Assembly: GCF_000150275.1 (NCBI RefSeq)
Contig: NW_002060953.1
Location: 2,327,858 to 2,391,857 of the forward strand
DNA: 64,000 nt
Source of the DNA: Trichoplax adhaerens
Taxonomy: Eukaryota; Placozoa; Uniplacotomia; Trichoplacea; Trichoplacidae
Direction of reading: 5' to 3'
Both the position numbers and the translations under genes were made by a program. Position 1 is the stretch's first letter. Every line of letters begins with the position of its first letter. The notes below the pieces were generated by a model. It was not told where the DNA came from. It made no database searches and was given only the letters and a program-made list of their open reading frames with translations. This document shows, piece by piece, positions 1 through 13,259 of the stretch.

Positions 1-3000
1 AAGCGGTTATCATTGGGGACAGTTTCAATTTTCGCTTTCTACCAGTAACTCATGAGAAACCGAGAGTAAGTTTGAACTACAGAATGATGCTAGCAATTAT
101 TCAATTCTGTTTTTTGCCTTTTGAAGATGAACTTGTACACGATGTAGTGTCCGGAAGTTGTAATCTATTGGCGTTGTGCTACAGTACTGTATATGCTCTA
201 GACTGTGTTTTGCGATGCTTACCTCATAGTCAGCCTTTATCTCTTCGATAAAGGATGAGATTGTTGCCAAGGTATCAAGATGCCAGACAGCAATGATAAC
301 ATCCTAGTCGCTTTATTTATAAGAGCAGCATACCGACTTTTATGAACAACCACTGAAGATAGCGATTGGCTGCTGCACGTTTACAACTGTGTGAACACTG
401 GTAGAAAATGTCGATACTAAAATGAAGCATAAATGCGTAGTGTTACATGACTACTTTACTTTATGGATCAACGGCTTTTTTAGACACTACTGTATCGCCA
501 ATAATTATAATTAATCATACATGTTCTACTGTATTGCAATAATAATTACGCATAATTAAAGTAGTGGCCATGTAGATTGATTGAATTTAATGAACTTACT
601 GTTCGTTAGCTGAAATTTATAGTATTAGTATCCTACAATTTTCTTCACCATCAACTGATAGACTGAAAGTTGGCATTGATGACCGTCTAGCAAAATACAG
701 TAGTTGCAACCTACTCGTACTATGTAGCATATACCTTTGTTTATATACAATTTTTCATGCTATAATGTTGTACTACAGGTTGGCAGAATGAATGCATACT
801 AGTTCTATTAATCTAACATTGAAATGTACTGAACTGAAGTTATATTGATCTTATTTGCAGACACTCTTACCATTGGTTAATCGTCCATTACTTGACTATA
901 CAATCGATTTTCTATTGCATGCTGGGGTTCAAGATATATTTGTTTATTGCTGCGCTCACTGCGATCAAATTACAGCACATATGCAGTAAGATTTTCTGAC
1001 TCATGTTATTGTATTTATCACATTAAAATAGCGTACTTCCAAAATAGATTGTCAGTGCGCAAAGTTAGCTCATCGAGCTTCATATTTTTCGCTGTCTTGT
1101 GGACATGCACAAATGGTATAGTTGCAACGTTGTTCTCATTAATGCTTTCAGACAGAAAATAAGAAGCTTGAAACATTGCTGCAACATCAAAACAATGAAA
1201 TCTGATAGAGCCTTATCATTGGGTGATGCCTTGCGGGATATCGAAAATCAGGTAATTCTTTTCGGTAATATAATAAAGTTCATATGTGCCATGTATGTGC
1301 AAAAGTATTGCTAAGTATAGAGCAATTTTTATGTAATCAATATTTAGGAATTATCGATACTAGCATTCTGTCTGTATAGCCTAGCTAGCATGTATTACTA
1401 CTCTATTTTCTACGGTACTCGAACCCTAACCCGAACACTATTATTTATCATCAACTGTTTAACATAGTTAATCTGTAACGGATTATTTTAGGCCGTCATA
1501 AAGTCTGATTTTATCTTGGTAAGTGGAGATCTAGTGTCAAATATGAAATTGCAGAAGGCTTTAGAAGAGCACAAGTAAGGCAAATGGATTAGTGATTGAA
1601 GTTGCTACAGAAATGATTACTTATTTCTATTGGGATATCTTAGGCAAAGAAGAAAGAATGATAAAATGTCGGTTATGACTATGATACTCAAAGAATCTGC
1701 ACCTGGTCACAGAAGCCGGTATGCGTTGTAGTTATAGTTGTAATATTTTTCTCGTTAATCCTCCTTACCAATTGCGTTTCTATTGATGGCGTTTCGATGC
1801 TAATACAATAGGTAACGTTTAGTTAATGGAGGTATAGAAAAGAAGGCCTTCATGTAGACCTATTTTGAAAATTTATATGATGAATAGGAATGTCATGGCC
1901 TTTACATCTATGTAAACTTGACAGATTAAGCTATTTTTAGCCGTTGTTCGAACAGATTTAATATGCTGTGCTATAATTATTGAATATTCATGTTGAAAAA
2001 AGGCATTGGCGTATCTAGTTTTATATAAATGTTATGCTATAAATTTGTGCTACCGTTATTAGATGTAGTGAAGAAGATATGATTGCAGCAATTGATCCGA
2101 AAAACAATCGACTCCTTCACTATCAGATGACACGTAATCATACCAAAGTATCCTTTCCAGCTGTTAGTCGTAAACATACTTATTCTCGTTACTTAAATTT
2201 TAAATTATTAAATAATTTGCTAATATAATTTGCAATTTTGTCTTTGAAGTCAATTTTTCTGGAGAATCGGGGCGTTCATCTTCGTTACGATTTACTGGAT
2301 TGCCATGTTAGCATTTGTTCTCCCCAGGTACTGTAGAATAATACTGATTCACAGTTACGGCAGTAATGTAATTGCAAACCTAACATCTTGCCATTTTGAC
2401 ACAGGTAACTCAACTTTTTACGGATAACTTTGATTATCAAACAATCTACGATTTTATTCGTGGAATCCTTATCAGTGAAGAGGTAAGTTTGTGCATATGC
2501 ATTAAATTGTTCATGTAAGTTACATTCCCATAATTTCTTATTTTTGCAACCGATTATACATACACGTAAACCATTCATTAAAGTTTAACAAAATTATTGG
2601 CTTATGAGTTTGTTGTGCCATTTGACGTTCGTCTCGCCTTCCCCTTGAAATTATATTCTAGATTACTGGTCATCAGATCCACACCTATACGGTAACGGAT
2701 GAATATGCTGTTCGTGTATCGAATTTGCACATGTATGATGCTGTCAGGTATGACATATACATATAACACACGTACATTGGATTATGTATCATTCTAAATG
2801 CATAAGCCAGTAAAGTATGCCCTATCAAAACCTAGCAAAGATGTTATTCATCGTTGGTCATATCCATTGGTACCTGATGAAAAACATACCAGTAAAGAAG
2901 AATCTTACACCATATCTCAGCCAAACATATATCTAGGTGCTGTTAATGTCATTCTAGCAAGGTAAGTTATCGCTGTAACATAAAAAAGTAATTGCTTAAA

Positions 3001-5090
3001 TTTTTTGGTATCTGTTGTCATAAATCGTTGTGTTTCGAATCCGGTAACGTTTTGGTCGTATATTTCGAATACAGAAGTTGCGTTTTATCTGAAGACGTCG
3101 TTATCGGTAGTCATTGTAGTGTTGGAGAAGGAACACAAATTAAAAGTTCAGTAATTGGAAATGGCTGTAAAATAGGTTTGATACTTAGTAGATCTATTCT
3201 TAATTTCTACTTAATATTAGCTAATTATGAGTTATTCATCAATTTAGGCAATAATGTAATTATCAAAGATTCCTACGTTTGGAATAACGTAATCATCGAT
3301 GACGATTGCTGTATTATCAATTCATTATTATGTGACGATTGTCGTATTAAACGGTAAAGAGTAAAATTGAAGTATTAAGTAATTAATTAATTATACAATT
3401 GTTAATAGACTGTTCTACCATGAGCTAACTAACTCCTATTTGCTCATAGAAAAGTAAATATCAACAGTGGTTGCTTGCTTTCCTTTGGGGTAATATTAAA
3501 ATTTCTTTCGAAGCCAACGCAATTTGCAATTAATTGTATTTATTTAAAACTGAACTTGTTTAAATTACAGGTGGTTATTGGCCCTGACGTTACTTTAGAA
3601 GAGAATAGTCGATTTTCTTGTCAGAAGCCTAAGCCGAAGCATCTTATGGAAAATGATAATACGACTGGAATAGGAACGGAACAAAACGAAGAAGCGGAAG
3701 ATATACCTAATTGTAAGAAATATAGCTGAATATTATCTTCAAATCTTGCGTATATAAATTAATAAGTTATATTGACGTATTGTTTGCTCATAAGATTATT
3801 TTTCTTAAATTTTTGTCTATGCACGTATATTAATAGATGATAGAGCTATACTAGGACCTGAAGGCATTGGTTATGTATGGCAGCCAGAACTGTTTAACGA
3901 TTACATGGAAGATGAGAGAGGTAAGACTAGTATTAATAGGTAGCAACGTGTGAAATTGCTGAATTTAACTCTCATTAACCACTACTGGAAATTAGGGAGT
4001 TTACACAGTGAAGATTCAGATAGTGATTCTGCGGCAAATGGATTCGAAATAGATGATGAAGGTTTGCTAGACTATATTTATTCTGAAAAGAGATGAAAAT
4101 GTTTTAGCGGTATGATTTGTTACTCCTATTAGATCAATTTCATAGTGAAGTTAGTGAGAGTATTCGTCAAGGATTTGCAGACAAGACACCAGCGGAAAAT
4201 ATCATTTACGAACTAAATGGTTCAAAGTTCGTAGACGTTTAATATGAATTGGCGTATTGGATTTACAATTAACGTTATACTTACATTTATATGCGCTTTC
4301 TTAACAACAATTTAGGTTTGCCTATAACAGAACCGTAGCTGATGTAGCACAGTCTGTTGTATTGGCAATTATGGATGGTCCATCCAGTAGTTCAGCCAAA
4401 GCAGATAACAATTCTTATTTATCCTATTATAAGGAAGTTAGTTGTAAACGAAATCGTGACTAACTTTAAATAGTGTATTAAGCTTTCTATTGCACCTCTT
4501 TGTTTTCATATTGTAGGTTTTTAGCTACTACAAGACGTTAATCGAAAACTATGCCAAAACTGCATCTTGTCAAATTGGCTGTTTAGAAGCTATTGAGGTT
4601 ATTTAACGAAAACTTATTATAGTATTAATAATTTTAATGTTTATTTGCCGACTGATTTCTATACAACCTTTGAACGATGTATAATAATATGAATATTACA
4701 ACTTCTGTAAAATTTTACAGGACTATTGTTTAGAAAATAGTACAGTCTTCCATTTGATACAAAAGATCCTATTGATGCTATACAATTTGGACATAATTGA
4801 AGAACTTCCTATTCAACGCTGGTTTACAAATTTACCACCCGAAAGTGATGAAACACTCTCTCAGCGAAAACGATTACGCGAATTAGTAAGATAAAGCTAT
4901 ATCGTTTATTAATAGCAATCTGATTACTATATATGTATATTCGGCTTTATGTTAAGTTTTGTCGTTAGTAGGCAAAATGCCGTACTTGTTTTTGCTCATT
5001 GGCTACATTTATTGTATGATTGTATAGGTGCAACCATTCATCAGTTGGCTGAATGAAGCCGAAGAAGAGTCCTCTGAGGATGACGAGTGA
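1..5090 (+). CDS. EIF2B5: Translation initiation factor eIF2B subunit epsilon (5' partial)
   Basis: This is the catalytic epsilon subunit of eIF2B, the cytosolic guanine-nucleotide exchange factor that recharges eIF2 with GTP. The window opens inside the first visible coding exon (about 1-66, reading [15 protein letters not shown]), so the true N-terminus is missing. Later exons include 861-985, 1152-1251, 1492-1574, 1644-1718 and about fifteen more, all spliced in one consistent frame. The order is as expected: a nucleotidyltransferase-like domain ([27 protein letters not shown]), hexapeptide left-handed beta-helix repeats ([26 protein letters not shown]), an acidic linker ([12 protein letters not shown]), and a C-terminal W2/HEAT domain with acidic boxes ending EEESSEDDE before TGA at 5088-5090. 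The first visible intron is about 0.8 kb; most others are under 0.3 kb. It converges with the NME gene. Identity is certain; some splice junctions are approximate. Confidence 0.95.
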
Positions 5091-6846
5091 AGTGTATAAA
5101 TTCAGTGAACAATACCTATGAATACCGGATTATGGCTTTAGCTATTAAGCCAAGAGATAACATCCTATCATATTTTAACATGTATCATTTATTTTGTATA
5201 TTAATGTATGTCCATTGTATACTTTATACGCTCAGGAATTCTGAAAGGGTAAAATTACTATTATTTGCCATGCAGTTATCGTTATAATACGTACCATCCA
5301 TATTACGAACGCTAAATACTCGATAATTAACGAATTATCTATAAATTGGATTATTTCAATAAAGGCCTTGAAATATACGTATAATTTTCAACCCCTAGTA
5401 TTTTCTGGTCTCATATTTCTTAATCTAAGTGCTACTATACGTATACCTGTAGTGCAGTTCTTGTTAACATCTCAGAAGTAAAAATGAGCCGATGGTTACT
5501 TCATGTTGGATGTTTTATACTATCAATGTGCATAATGGCTTTTTAATTGCCGTAGTAATATAGCATAAGCTGCGTAATTGTTGTAGTAAAAATAGTCGAG
5601 CATCATGACCATATTGACTGAATGATTATCCTTTCTGAACGTAGCTGCGTTTGCAAGAACACTGTTTATGCGTAACATGTTGCTGGTATATACAGTATAT
5701 TGAAAACTTTTTTGTGAAAGTTCTTGAGAGATATTTACTATATTTTGTACTATCAGCTCTTCCTCTAATAAGTATTACAAATTCAATTCGTGATGCTGCT
5801 CTTCCGATATTATTCAACACGCAATCTTGTTTCCTTTAGCTCAAATTTACAAGTTCAAATGTAGAAATTTTCTTTTGCACTGATCATATCGCACCTGGTA
5901 ATTAATAGAGTAAGTCAAGAGTTCATTAAGCATATTATCCTAGCAAGCATCTGACAAGAACTAGAAATATTTCAAGGATGTATCGTTATCACGGAAATAT
6001 GTTAAATATTAGGATCGCATTAAGTTAGACGTGAGAAACATCGCCTTAACATATACAAATAATAATTAGTACAGAGATCAACCCAAACGCAAATTACTGT
6101 AGTGAAAATTTATGTTAAGCAATAACAAGAAATCATGACAATCACTGTCGATAATTATAATTCAATTATATTAAATTGGAATTTTTGCATACGCACCCGT
6201 ATAGTTCTTATATTCCGTAAACATAGCGTGCATTACTGATTGAATTCAGAAACGTGTAATGCTTACGATCAATTTCTTGCCTATTCTAACTCGTAGCATG
6301 ACAAAAGAGGCGATATACAGAATTATTTCAATACTAGACTGGTTGAAAGCACTGGCAGCTAATCAGTCTGACATAAATGTCACGCAGAAACTAGACTAGA
6401 TAAATAATAAGCTACAGTATTGTAGTCTGATAGTTAATTCAGGTTATAAATACGATAGCAATATGTACTACGACGGATCATCCAATCCAATATGGTAATA
6501 GCTACAGTATTTACGTAGACATTATTTACACCAGCTAAAGAACAATGAACTACCCATGTCAAATATAAAAGACAGACTATGGTGAATTCTGGTGAGGTAA
6601 TTTTCCTCTATGACACATGGTATACCCATTCGGAAATGATTAGTGCAAATTAAACTTCATAGTCGGTAGTTTTTTTCAGGACAATGTTATCATTTATTGA
6701 TACATATTTAGCTTACTTTATTTTAAGCAAGATTACAATCGATCAAATACTAAATACATTCGGAATGGATCCAACATGCACTTGTAGTACGCTTCTCGAT
6801 TTGATAACTACGACGTATATTCAAAAATTCTTTTCCTCCAAAAGAT
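5091..6846. other. Convergent intergenic region, no gene seen
   Basis: This gap between the 3' ends of EIF2B5 (+) and NME (-) should hold both 3' UTRs. A reverse-strand AATAAA at 6717-6722 lies about 125 bases past the NME stop. Open frames here are short, overlap on both strands and match nothing I recognise. Notably it has no GTAC array, unlike the 5' flanks of several genes. Confidence 0.6.
5358..5363 (+). other. Candidate polyadenylation signal of EIF2B5
   Basis: AATAAA lies about 270 bases downstream of the EIF2B5 stop codon in an AT-rich 3' flank. The position is reasonable for a 3' UTR end, but no transcript evidence is available. Confidence 0.4.
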
Positions 6847-8283
6847 TTATTCGTAAATCGATTTATAGAGACTTGCATTCCAATTGACTAATTCATCCTC
6901 ATTAAACCACAACTTAATTTCCTTGTTAGCACTTTCAACAGAGTCGCTTCCATGGCACACGTTTCTAGTCAATCAGATATAATTATAGCAAACATAAAGT
7001 TATGACCGGCAAAATTGAACAGACGTCGGGAGTAAAGATAATAGACTTTATATACAATGGTTTCTGAGCTATAGCAATTAATTCAAGATAAGATTAAATT
7101 TATTAACTGAATACTAATTAGAATGACAACCAGTTTTCCTCAAATAGATGTAGTAGCTTGGAATGCAAAGAATACAATATGTCAAACTGCTGAAAGCCTT
7201 ACCGTCCCAGATCAATAGCGTAATCACCACGAATAGATCCAGGAAGTGATTTCAGCTGAAAAGCAAATGATTTCATTTAATCGACATCTAGCTATTACCA
7301 TTAATTGTACAGTATCGAAACAGGTATATACTGTTTGTCAACATTTCGCTTAGAAACTTCAAATATTCCTACCGGATCAGTTTCTCCTAACATTCGTCGA
7401 CCGGTTTTAACTACATCTTTACCTTCCCATACCTAGAGAAGAAAAATTGGATTGATCAAAAAAAAGGATGACAAAAAAAGTTGAATCGACGAATAAGAGC
7501 CCCACTTCTAGGCAACTGGCATCTATATAATATAGTGACACCGTCCAACAATTTGCTGGACTACGTCTATTCCTGGATTCTTACCATGCATGCAACTGGT
7601 CCAGATCCTATAAATGCGACAAGACCATTGAAGAAAGGTTTTCCTGCTAAATCTGCATAATGCTCACGCAATAACTCTTCGCTAGCCTACAAAAGCAAAA
7701 GGAACATTCGTGTCATTTTTCCATAAATACCCATATTTTCCATCCTCCAATTGCTAATCACTATCAGATATGCAGGTATACCGGTGATGAACGACCGCAG
7801 TTTAGTTAGTTTTACCGTAACTACTGTTACCACGTGGGCTAAAGTCAAGTCAGACTGCTGTATTGTTACGCCTGGACTCAGAAAGATGAAAAGAGAGTAA
7901 ACTCCTTAATGTCAGATATACTACACAAGATTCATATTCCACTGGCATACAGTATGTCGATTGGAGCATTACGATTGTCGTTTTTTCCATCCATTACGAT
8001 GAAAAAGCCCTTGACTTGCGTGCTGTACAGTACGGTAACATGAGACATGTATCTTAAACGTTGGTTAGTGACAACTTACCAATTTAAGCTTAAGAGCTAC
8101 CAGTTTGTAGCCACGTTTCTCAAATCTGCTGATAATGTCGCCGACAAGGCCTCTATCGACACCGTCTGGTTTAACCATGATATAAGTACGTTCATTGGCC
8201 ATGATGTTTTTCTGTTGTGTTGGTCCAGTGACTCCAATCAGTTTAAAAAATGAAGCTAAAAGGTAGCCGAGAGTTAGAATCAT
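6847..8283 (-). CDS. NME: Nucleoside diphosphate kinase (NME group I, NME3-like N-terminus)
   Basis: The enzyme moves the gamma phosphate from ATP to other NDPs through a phosphohistidine. Five exons on the minus strand join cleanly: 8080-8202 or 8283, 7585-7686, 7373-7432, 7203-7255 and 6847-6964. The product reads [52 protein letters not shown] and [12 protein letters not shown], which includes the active-site His in HGSDS, and ends in SIYE like animal NDP kinases. From the internal ATG (8202) it would be 151 aa, matching cytosolic NME1/2. An in-frame ATG at 8283 adds 27 residues with a hydrophobic stretch ([13 protein letters not shown]), recalling the membrane-anchoring N-terminus of NME3. 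I give the longer start, but the shorter one is a real alternative. A dense GTAC palindrome array begins about 110 bases upstream. Confidence 0.93.
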
Positions 8284-8394
8284 TCGAGGGATTTTACTGG
8301 AAAGGACTCACGTCTCCGTGTCTCAGTGCGATATGGTCTGGTTTAAGAAAGACAAAAGGAGGAACGAACGATCGCGAGAGGGTACATTAAATTT

Positions 8395-8915
8395 AACGTA
8401 CAGTACAATGTACAGTACATCTCTCTGTACAGTCCAGAGTGTACAGTACTGTACTGTACAGTACAGTACTGTACAGGAGAAAGTTTGAATTACGGGTTCT
8501 CGTGCTTCTACTGAACTGTACACTGTACACTGTACAGTACAGTACAGTGTACAGTACAGTACAGTACTACCGTATGCAGCTAGAGGTTTTCATTGTCTGG
8601 TCTGGACGTCTGGACCCTGATCCAGTCAGTTGATTGAGCGACCGGGGAAACTGCGCAAGTCTGGTACAATATTATTACGTCAATGTAACACCATGATAGT
8701 ATGGTACTGTCCACTGTACTGTACAGTACATCCGATACACGATTTAGGTGAAAACTGCAATCGTAAAGTACTGTACATGTACTGTATATACTGTAGTGCT
8801 GCTTATTAATATTAGATACGTGTACTGGACGTACAGTACAGTACATACAGTGCTGTACAGTATTTTACTTCGTGCAAACGGACTTCTATGTACTGTACAC
8901 TGTACAGTAATGTAT
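8395..8915. repeat. GTAC palindrome array upstream of NME
   Basis: Two very dense blocks (8395-8475 and 8517-8570) and a looser continuation (to about 8915) are built almost entirely from CTGTAC/GTACAG words. By eye there are at least 20 GTAC tetramers in the first 175 bases, where well under one would be expected for this base composition. Bases 8440-8475 form a perfect 36-bp palindrome with no spacer. The array starts roughly 110 bases upstream of the NME start (minus strand), inside the divergent gap with BLZF1. Open frames across it (MYSTVLYSTVLY and similar) are artefacts of the repeat. Confidence 0.85.
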
Positions 8916-10823
8916 TTGGCTATTGGATGGAAATCATAAAGGCAGGAACTCTTCACCTCGAACTTCTTATGGTGGAAACTGGATATGCAGTAGTGGAAAT
9001 ATGGCTTGAACGATGCTGTCCTATGCGCCTCAATGTATTTCATGAATGATTAAAAGATGGCTTGTGAAAACTCCACATCTTGACACCATCCAGTATCGGT
9101 ATTGATAAAACAACTAGAAAGTGAGCTAAGATTAGGATTGATTCCTTGCTTTGTTTGTCTATTTCTTATGCTGACTCTACGATAGCAATTTGGATCAACT
9201 AGAGCCTCCAGATAGTTTAGTACTTCGATCATAATCACCATTTGGATAATGGCTTTTGAGACTTATTCTTGAATTGATCCCATTTGTATTTGGTGTTTCT
9301 GTTAGACTTATAGTATATAGTAGAGTAGGGATTCATCGGTCATGAGCATGATGATTTTTGCATTGAAAAGATAGGAGTACACTGTACGAGTGTACGTACG
9401 TGTCAACGATGTCGAAATAGACGTGTACTGAAAAGTATCTATAGGAAAGGTTCAAAAAGCGCTACTTGCTGGCAATTGCAGTACCAATATTACTATTACA
9501 ATCGTTTCAATTGTATCAGTGGAAGACAACATGGAGGAACAGTGAGCAAAATGATTGTATGTACAATCCTTTTAAATGAATTTGCTCTACAGGATTTTGC
9601 AAATCTCCATTGCTGTAGCATCAGGCCTGATTATGATAATACATCATCGTGAACATAAGGATTATTCTGGTGAAGGAAACGCCTTGCAAATGGTTCCCTT
9701 TTCGAAGGCCTATATTTTAATAGTACGCTGATAAATGTTTCGAAATCTTATCCCTACTCGCTGCTGCAGTGGACGTAATGTTATCCAAATTTGGCAACTG
9801 ATTGATTGTCAAATGATTATACAGTATAATTAATTTGTACTTCTACAATAATACAAAACAGATTCTGTCCAATATTTGAGTAGAACTACCGCCTGATTAC
9901 AAAAGGTTTCTGAAGAAGCAACTTAATAAGATTGCAAAGTAATATCATGGAATGGCGTAGACCTAAACTGCATTCATTTTACAATGGTAGCCTATTTCTA
10001 GTTGTAGTTATAAATTTATAATAATGTTAGTATCGGAGTACCAGTTGTTTACCGAATGGTGCATAGGTACTTACTACTTACTAGTTAGAAAGAATCGTAT
10101 TGGTTTGTGTGCTGCATAGCATGTTATAAACCTGATATAATAGTATGTGTCAGACAAACTAGAAATAGGTAGAGCATTATGTAACTTGGTCATCGTCGAG
10201 TTCACCCATTTTATTAACTGACTATTTCGTATCCTATCTTGTCTTAACCATAAAAAGTACTCCACTACTATGGCAGCCATTGACTGTATTGCTCTTGTTA
10301 ATATCATACTACACTTATCCTTAGACATTATTGACAAAATTTAATCACGCTATACTGTACGTATGGGTATTTTAATTAACACCACCCATCGATGATGCAC
10401 ACGTCTGAACGTCTGAATTTTAATTCAGTTATTCAATACTACCCGGTAGTACTGACAGGTCTTAGTACTGTATTGTCTTGTTAATCATAACACGTGAGTG
10501 TTGGATTGTAGAATTCGTCAGTAATCAGTCCTTTAAAACTTCTGATATCCTGATTCTTTTCATTCATTCAGTTCTAGATGTTTTGCAGAAATATCTTATA
10601 ATCTGCAAGCCAACTGCAGCGACATCATTCTCATTCTCTATGCGATTGTTGTCCTTCGTTTTTGAAAGTTTACATGTTATAACTCGCCAATTCGATCACA
10701 CTTTTGTTATTAGTAACATGAAGTACTGGTCTGATAGCAACTTATTCTACCTTAAAATTTATTCCTGAAGGTCAAAATCTTCACTCAATTCGACTTTTGC
10801 TAAATATTTTGGCGAGATAAATC
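8916..10823. other. Divergent intergenic region, no gene seen
   Basis: This is the remainder of the NME/BLZF1 gap. It contains scattered ACTGTA/TACAGT words, for example near 9380 and 10470, but no dense array. Open frames of 63-96 codons (9050-9241 and 10074-10337 minus, 10478-10768 plus) have no recognisable domains and lack supporting splice context, so I do not call genes. Confidence 0.5.
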
Positions 10824-13259
10824 ATGCGTAAGTCATAAAAGTAGTTTGTCCTGTAATATCAGACTTAACTAGGTCTTTCTTGATATCCCATGTTCTTTCG
10901 CTAGAGTTCACTTTTCATTGTATTTTATAATGAACACACATTTATAATCTTCTTTACTTGTAAATGATCATTTAAATATTGAAGATCGTAAAGGCAAGAG
11001 CATAATAACTACTGCTGCCTCGCCACTGAAGCCGAACCATCGCCTGCACATATTCAACTCTTTGCAAGATGATAAATCCGAAAATCTACCATTAAATGAA
11101 TTACCGGCAGTTACTATAAAAAACAAAATTACCCAGAATGGATCGGCAACTTATAACATTGTGGAGTCCAATAAGAAAAATTTAAAGTCCATTTCTTCGA
11201 TTAATGATAAGATTCCAAGAAATAGCGGCTCAAGCATATTATGGCCAACACCTAGTGCCACTGTTGATAATGCAGAACGCGCAGTTGCTGAAGACGTATC
11301 AAGAGGTTTGTAGCAATACTGTATAATACTATGGTACATTCAAAGTTTATATATGGCTATGTTTTGCCAGAAGTTGCCAATGAACTCACCTGTGTGGTTT
11401 ATAGTATCTTCAAATTGTTATTATCAGTCAATATTTATCTACTATGTCATAATAAGCCGCCAGCATATTATTTCGCTGATACCAGTAATAGTGGAGACTA
11501 AGCATCAATGATTTTAGAATGATAAATTATCTTTAGTAATTTTAGCTACTTATAACAGTACTCTTTATTGTCTGAAACGAAATACGAATACGGCATTCTG
11601 TCCACTTATTTCTTTTCTTTCATTTGATTTATTCCCTTTCTAGTTGCTAGCAATAACGAAATAATTCAACAATCTGTCTATCCCGATGAACAAAAAAGTG
11701 CCCAAGCATATCAAAATGTGGATAATAATAATGCAACATATAAGTTAGAGGAAGAAGAAGATGAGACTGATATAAGTAATTTAGATACTCATCGTTGCTC
11801 GTATCGTGACTTGCTTGAAGAAACGAAAGAACAATTAAAAAAATTAGACTCAAAGTTAGAAGCACAACTGATTGTGAGTATGAGTTGGTCTTTGTTTCGT
11901 AAATGTTTTTCCTTCGATTTGTTATCTTCCTTATTCTTAGTTAATGTTTACCTAAGTAACCCATTGACTGTTTGCTTAGCCTAATTCTTTAAATTGCAGG
12001 TAAATGCTGAGCTTAAGCGATTATTAGTGGCTTCTATAGGTGATGATATTGGACTAAAGTAAGTCTTGTAATGTTAAGGTCTCTTTATGTTAGAAATATG
12101 CTTGTTGAGTAGTTGTCTGTATAGCTCTAGTATTCTCTTTTTAACATAAAATTTAAGTCACTTCTATTTAATAGTGTATGCGTATATTGTATACAACTTC
12201 TTCAACTACAGATTAGAGGAATTAACGAAAGATAAAACTGAATTAGCAATGCAAATTGAAGACTACACGAAGCAGATCGTTGAAGATCGTGAGAAGTTGG
12301 ACAATGCAGCCATGAAATGCAATGTTTGGAGAAGCAAATACTTGGCTAGCAGGTCGATATTTCATGATTGGCTATAGCGTTGCTAAGATTTGTATTGCTA
12401 CTCTCGGCTGAAATTTTTTATGTCGTAGCAATTATGCTTGTAATTGTTATGGCACAAGAAATTGACTATTTTAAATGTTTACAGGGTGATGATTGAACAA
12501 TTGATACATTGGAAACTTGAAATGTATGATTACTTAACAGAATATCACAACGGCATCAAAAATATACTGAATGACAGAGTGACTTTAGCGAAAGATCTTT
12601 TGATATCGAGCAGGTGATGAATTTTCCCGATACAAATCGCTCTTTGATTGTTCGTGAATCTAACATACCAATCGTATTTCTCTGTTTTAATTATCGAAAC
12701 TGTTTCTCTCCTACTGTAGAAATCTAGAAAGCATTCATCAACACCTTAACAAAGGGAAAGCCAATCCTGTGTATTCTAAGGAAATTCATAACGAAAAAGA
12801 TGTAATCAATGTGTGTAAAGATAATAAAGAATTAATACAGCTGATATCAAATTGTTTATCGGTTCAACCTGACGTTAAAAGTAACTACCTAGCCATCACT
12901 CCTTCTGACACTGAACATTCACTGCAACAGGTAATAGCTAGTATTTATCGACTAATATTAGTTCTCCATAAGTTTAAGGAAATTCTATGCTAAAGTATCG
13001 CTTTGCTTGGCACTATTAGTTAACACTTGAAGTTGACGAAACTGGAATCTTAGAATATAATCTTGATCGATTCTCTCAATCATTGGCAAAAGACGTGGAA
13101 AAACACTTTAAACTATATCGGGAGAGGAAATCAAATGCACCAAAGAAAATTACCGGTTCTCAATCTTTCAAGGAAAATATTCACAAAATAGCTCAGAACT
13201 TTGATTTTCCAGCGATAGACTGTTGCTCCCAATGCAAAGGCGAAATACTTTTAGTTTAA
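10824..13259 (+). CDS. BLZF1: Golgin-45 (BLZF1), coiled-coil Golgi protein
   Basis: Golgin-45 is a medial-Golgi coiled-coil protein that binds the PDZ domains of GRASP55 and Rab2 and helps hold cisternae together. The diagnostic block spans several exons: YRDLLEETKEQLKKL, then VNAELKRLLVASIGDD, then KCNVWRSKYLASR, which matches the CDVWRSKFLASR signature of vertebrate golgin-45. The protein ends AIDCCSQCKGEILLV, keeping the CxxC pair and the C-terminal hydrophobic PDZ ligand. The N-terminal third (from 10985) is low-complexity and poorly conserved. My start is a tiny exon, ATG+C at 10824-10827, followed by a perfect gtaagt donor; it splices in phase to 10985 (M-H-R-K-G-K). That exon is inference, while the body from 10985 on is secure. 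It is divergent from NME and in tandem with RNF7. Confidence 0.88.

Noticed and set aside
8439-9043. Overlapping open frames on both strands rich in Tyr, Ser, Thr, Val and Leu
   Set aside because: They are translations of the GTAC repeat (TVQYS, VLYST and similar strings) and occur in every frame of the other arrays too.
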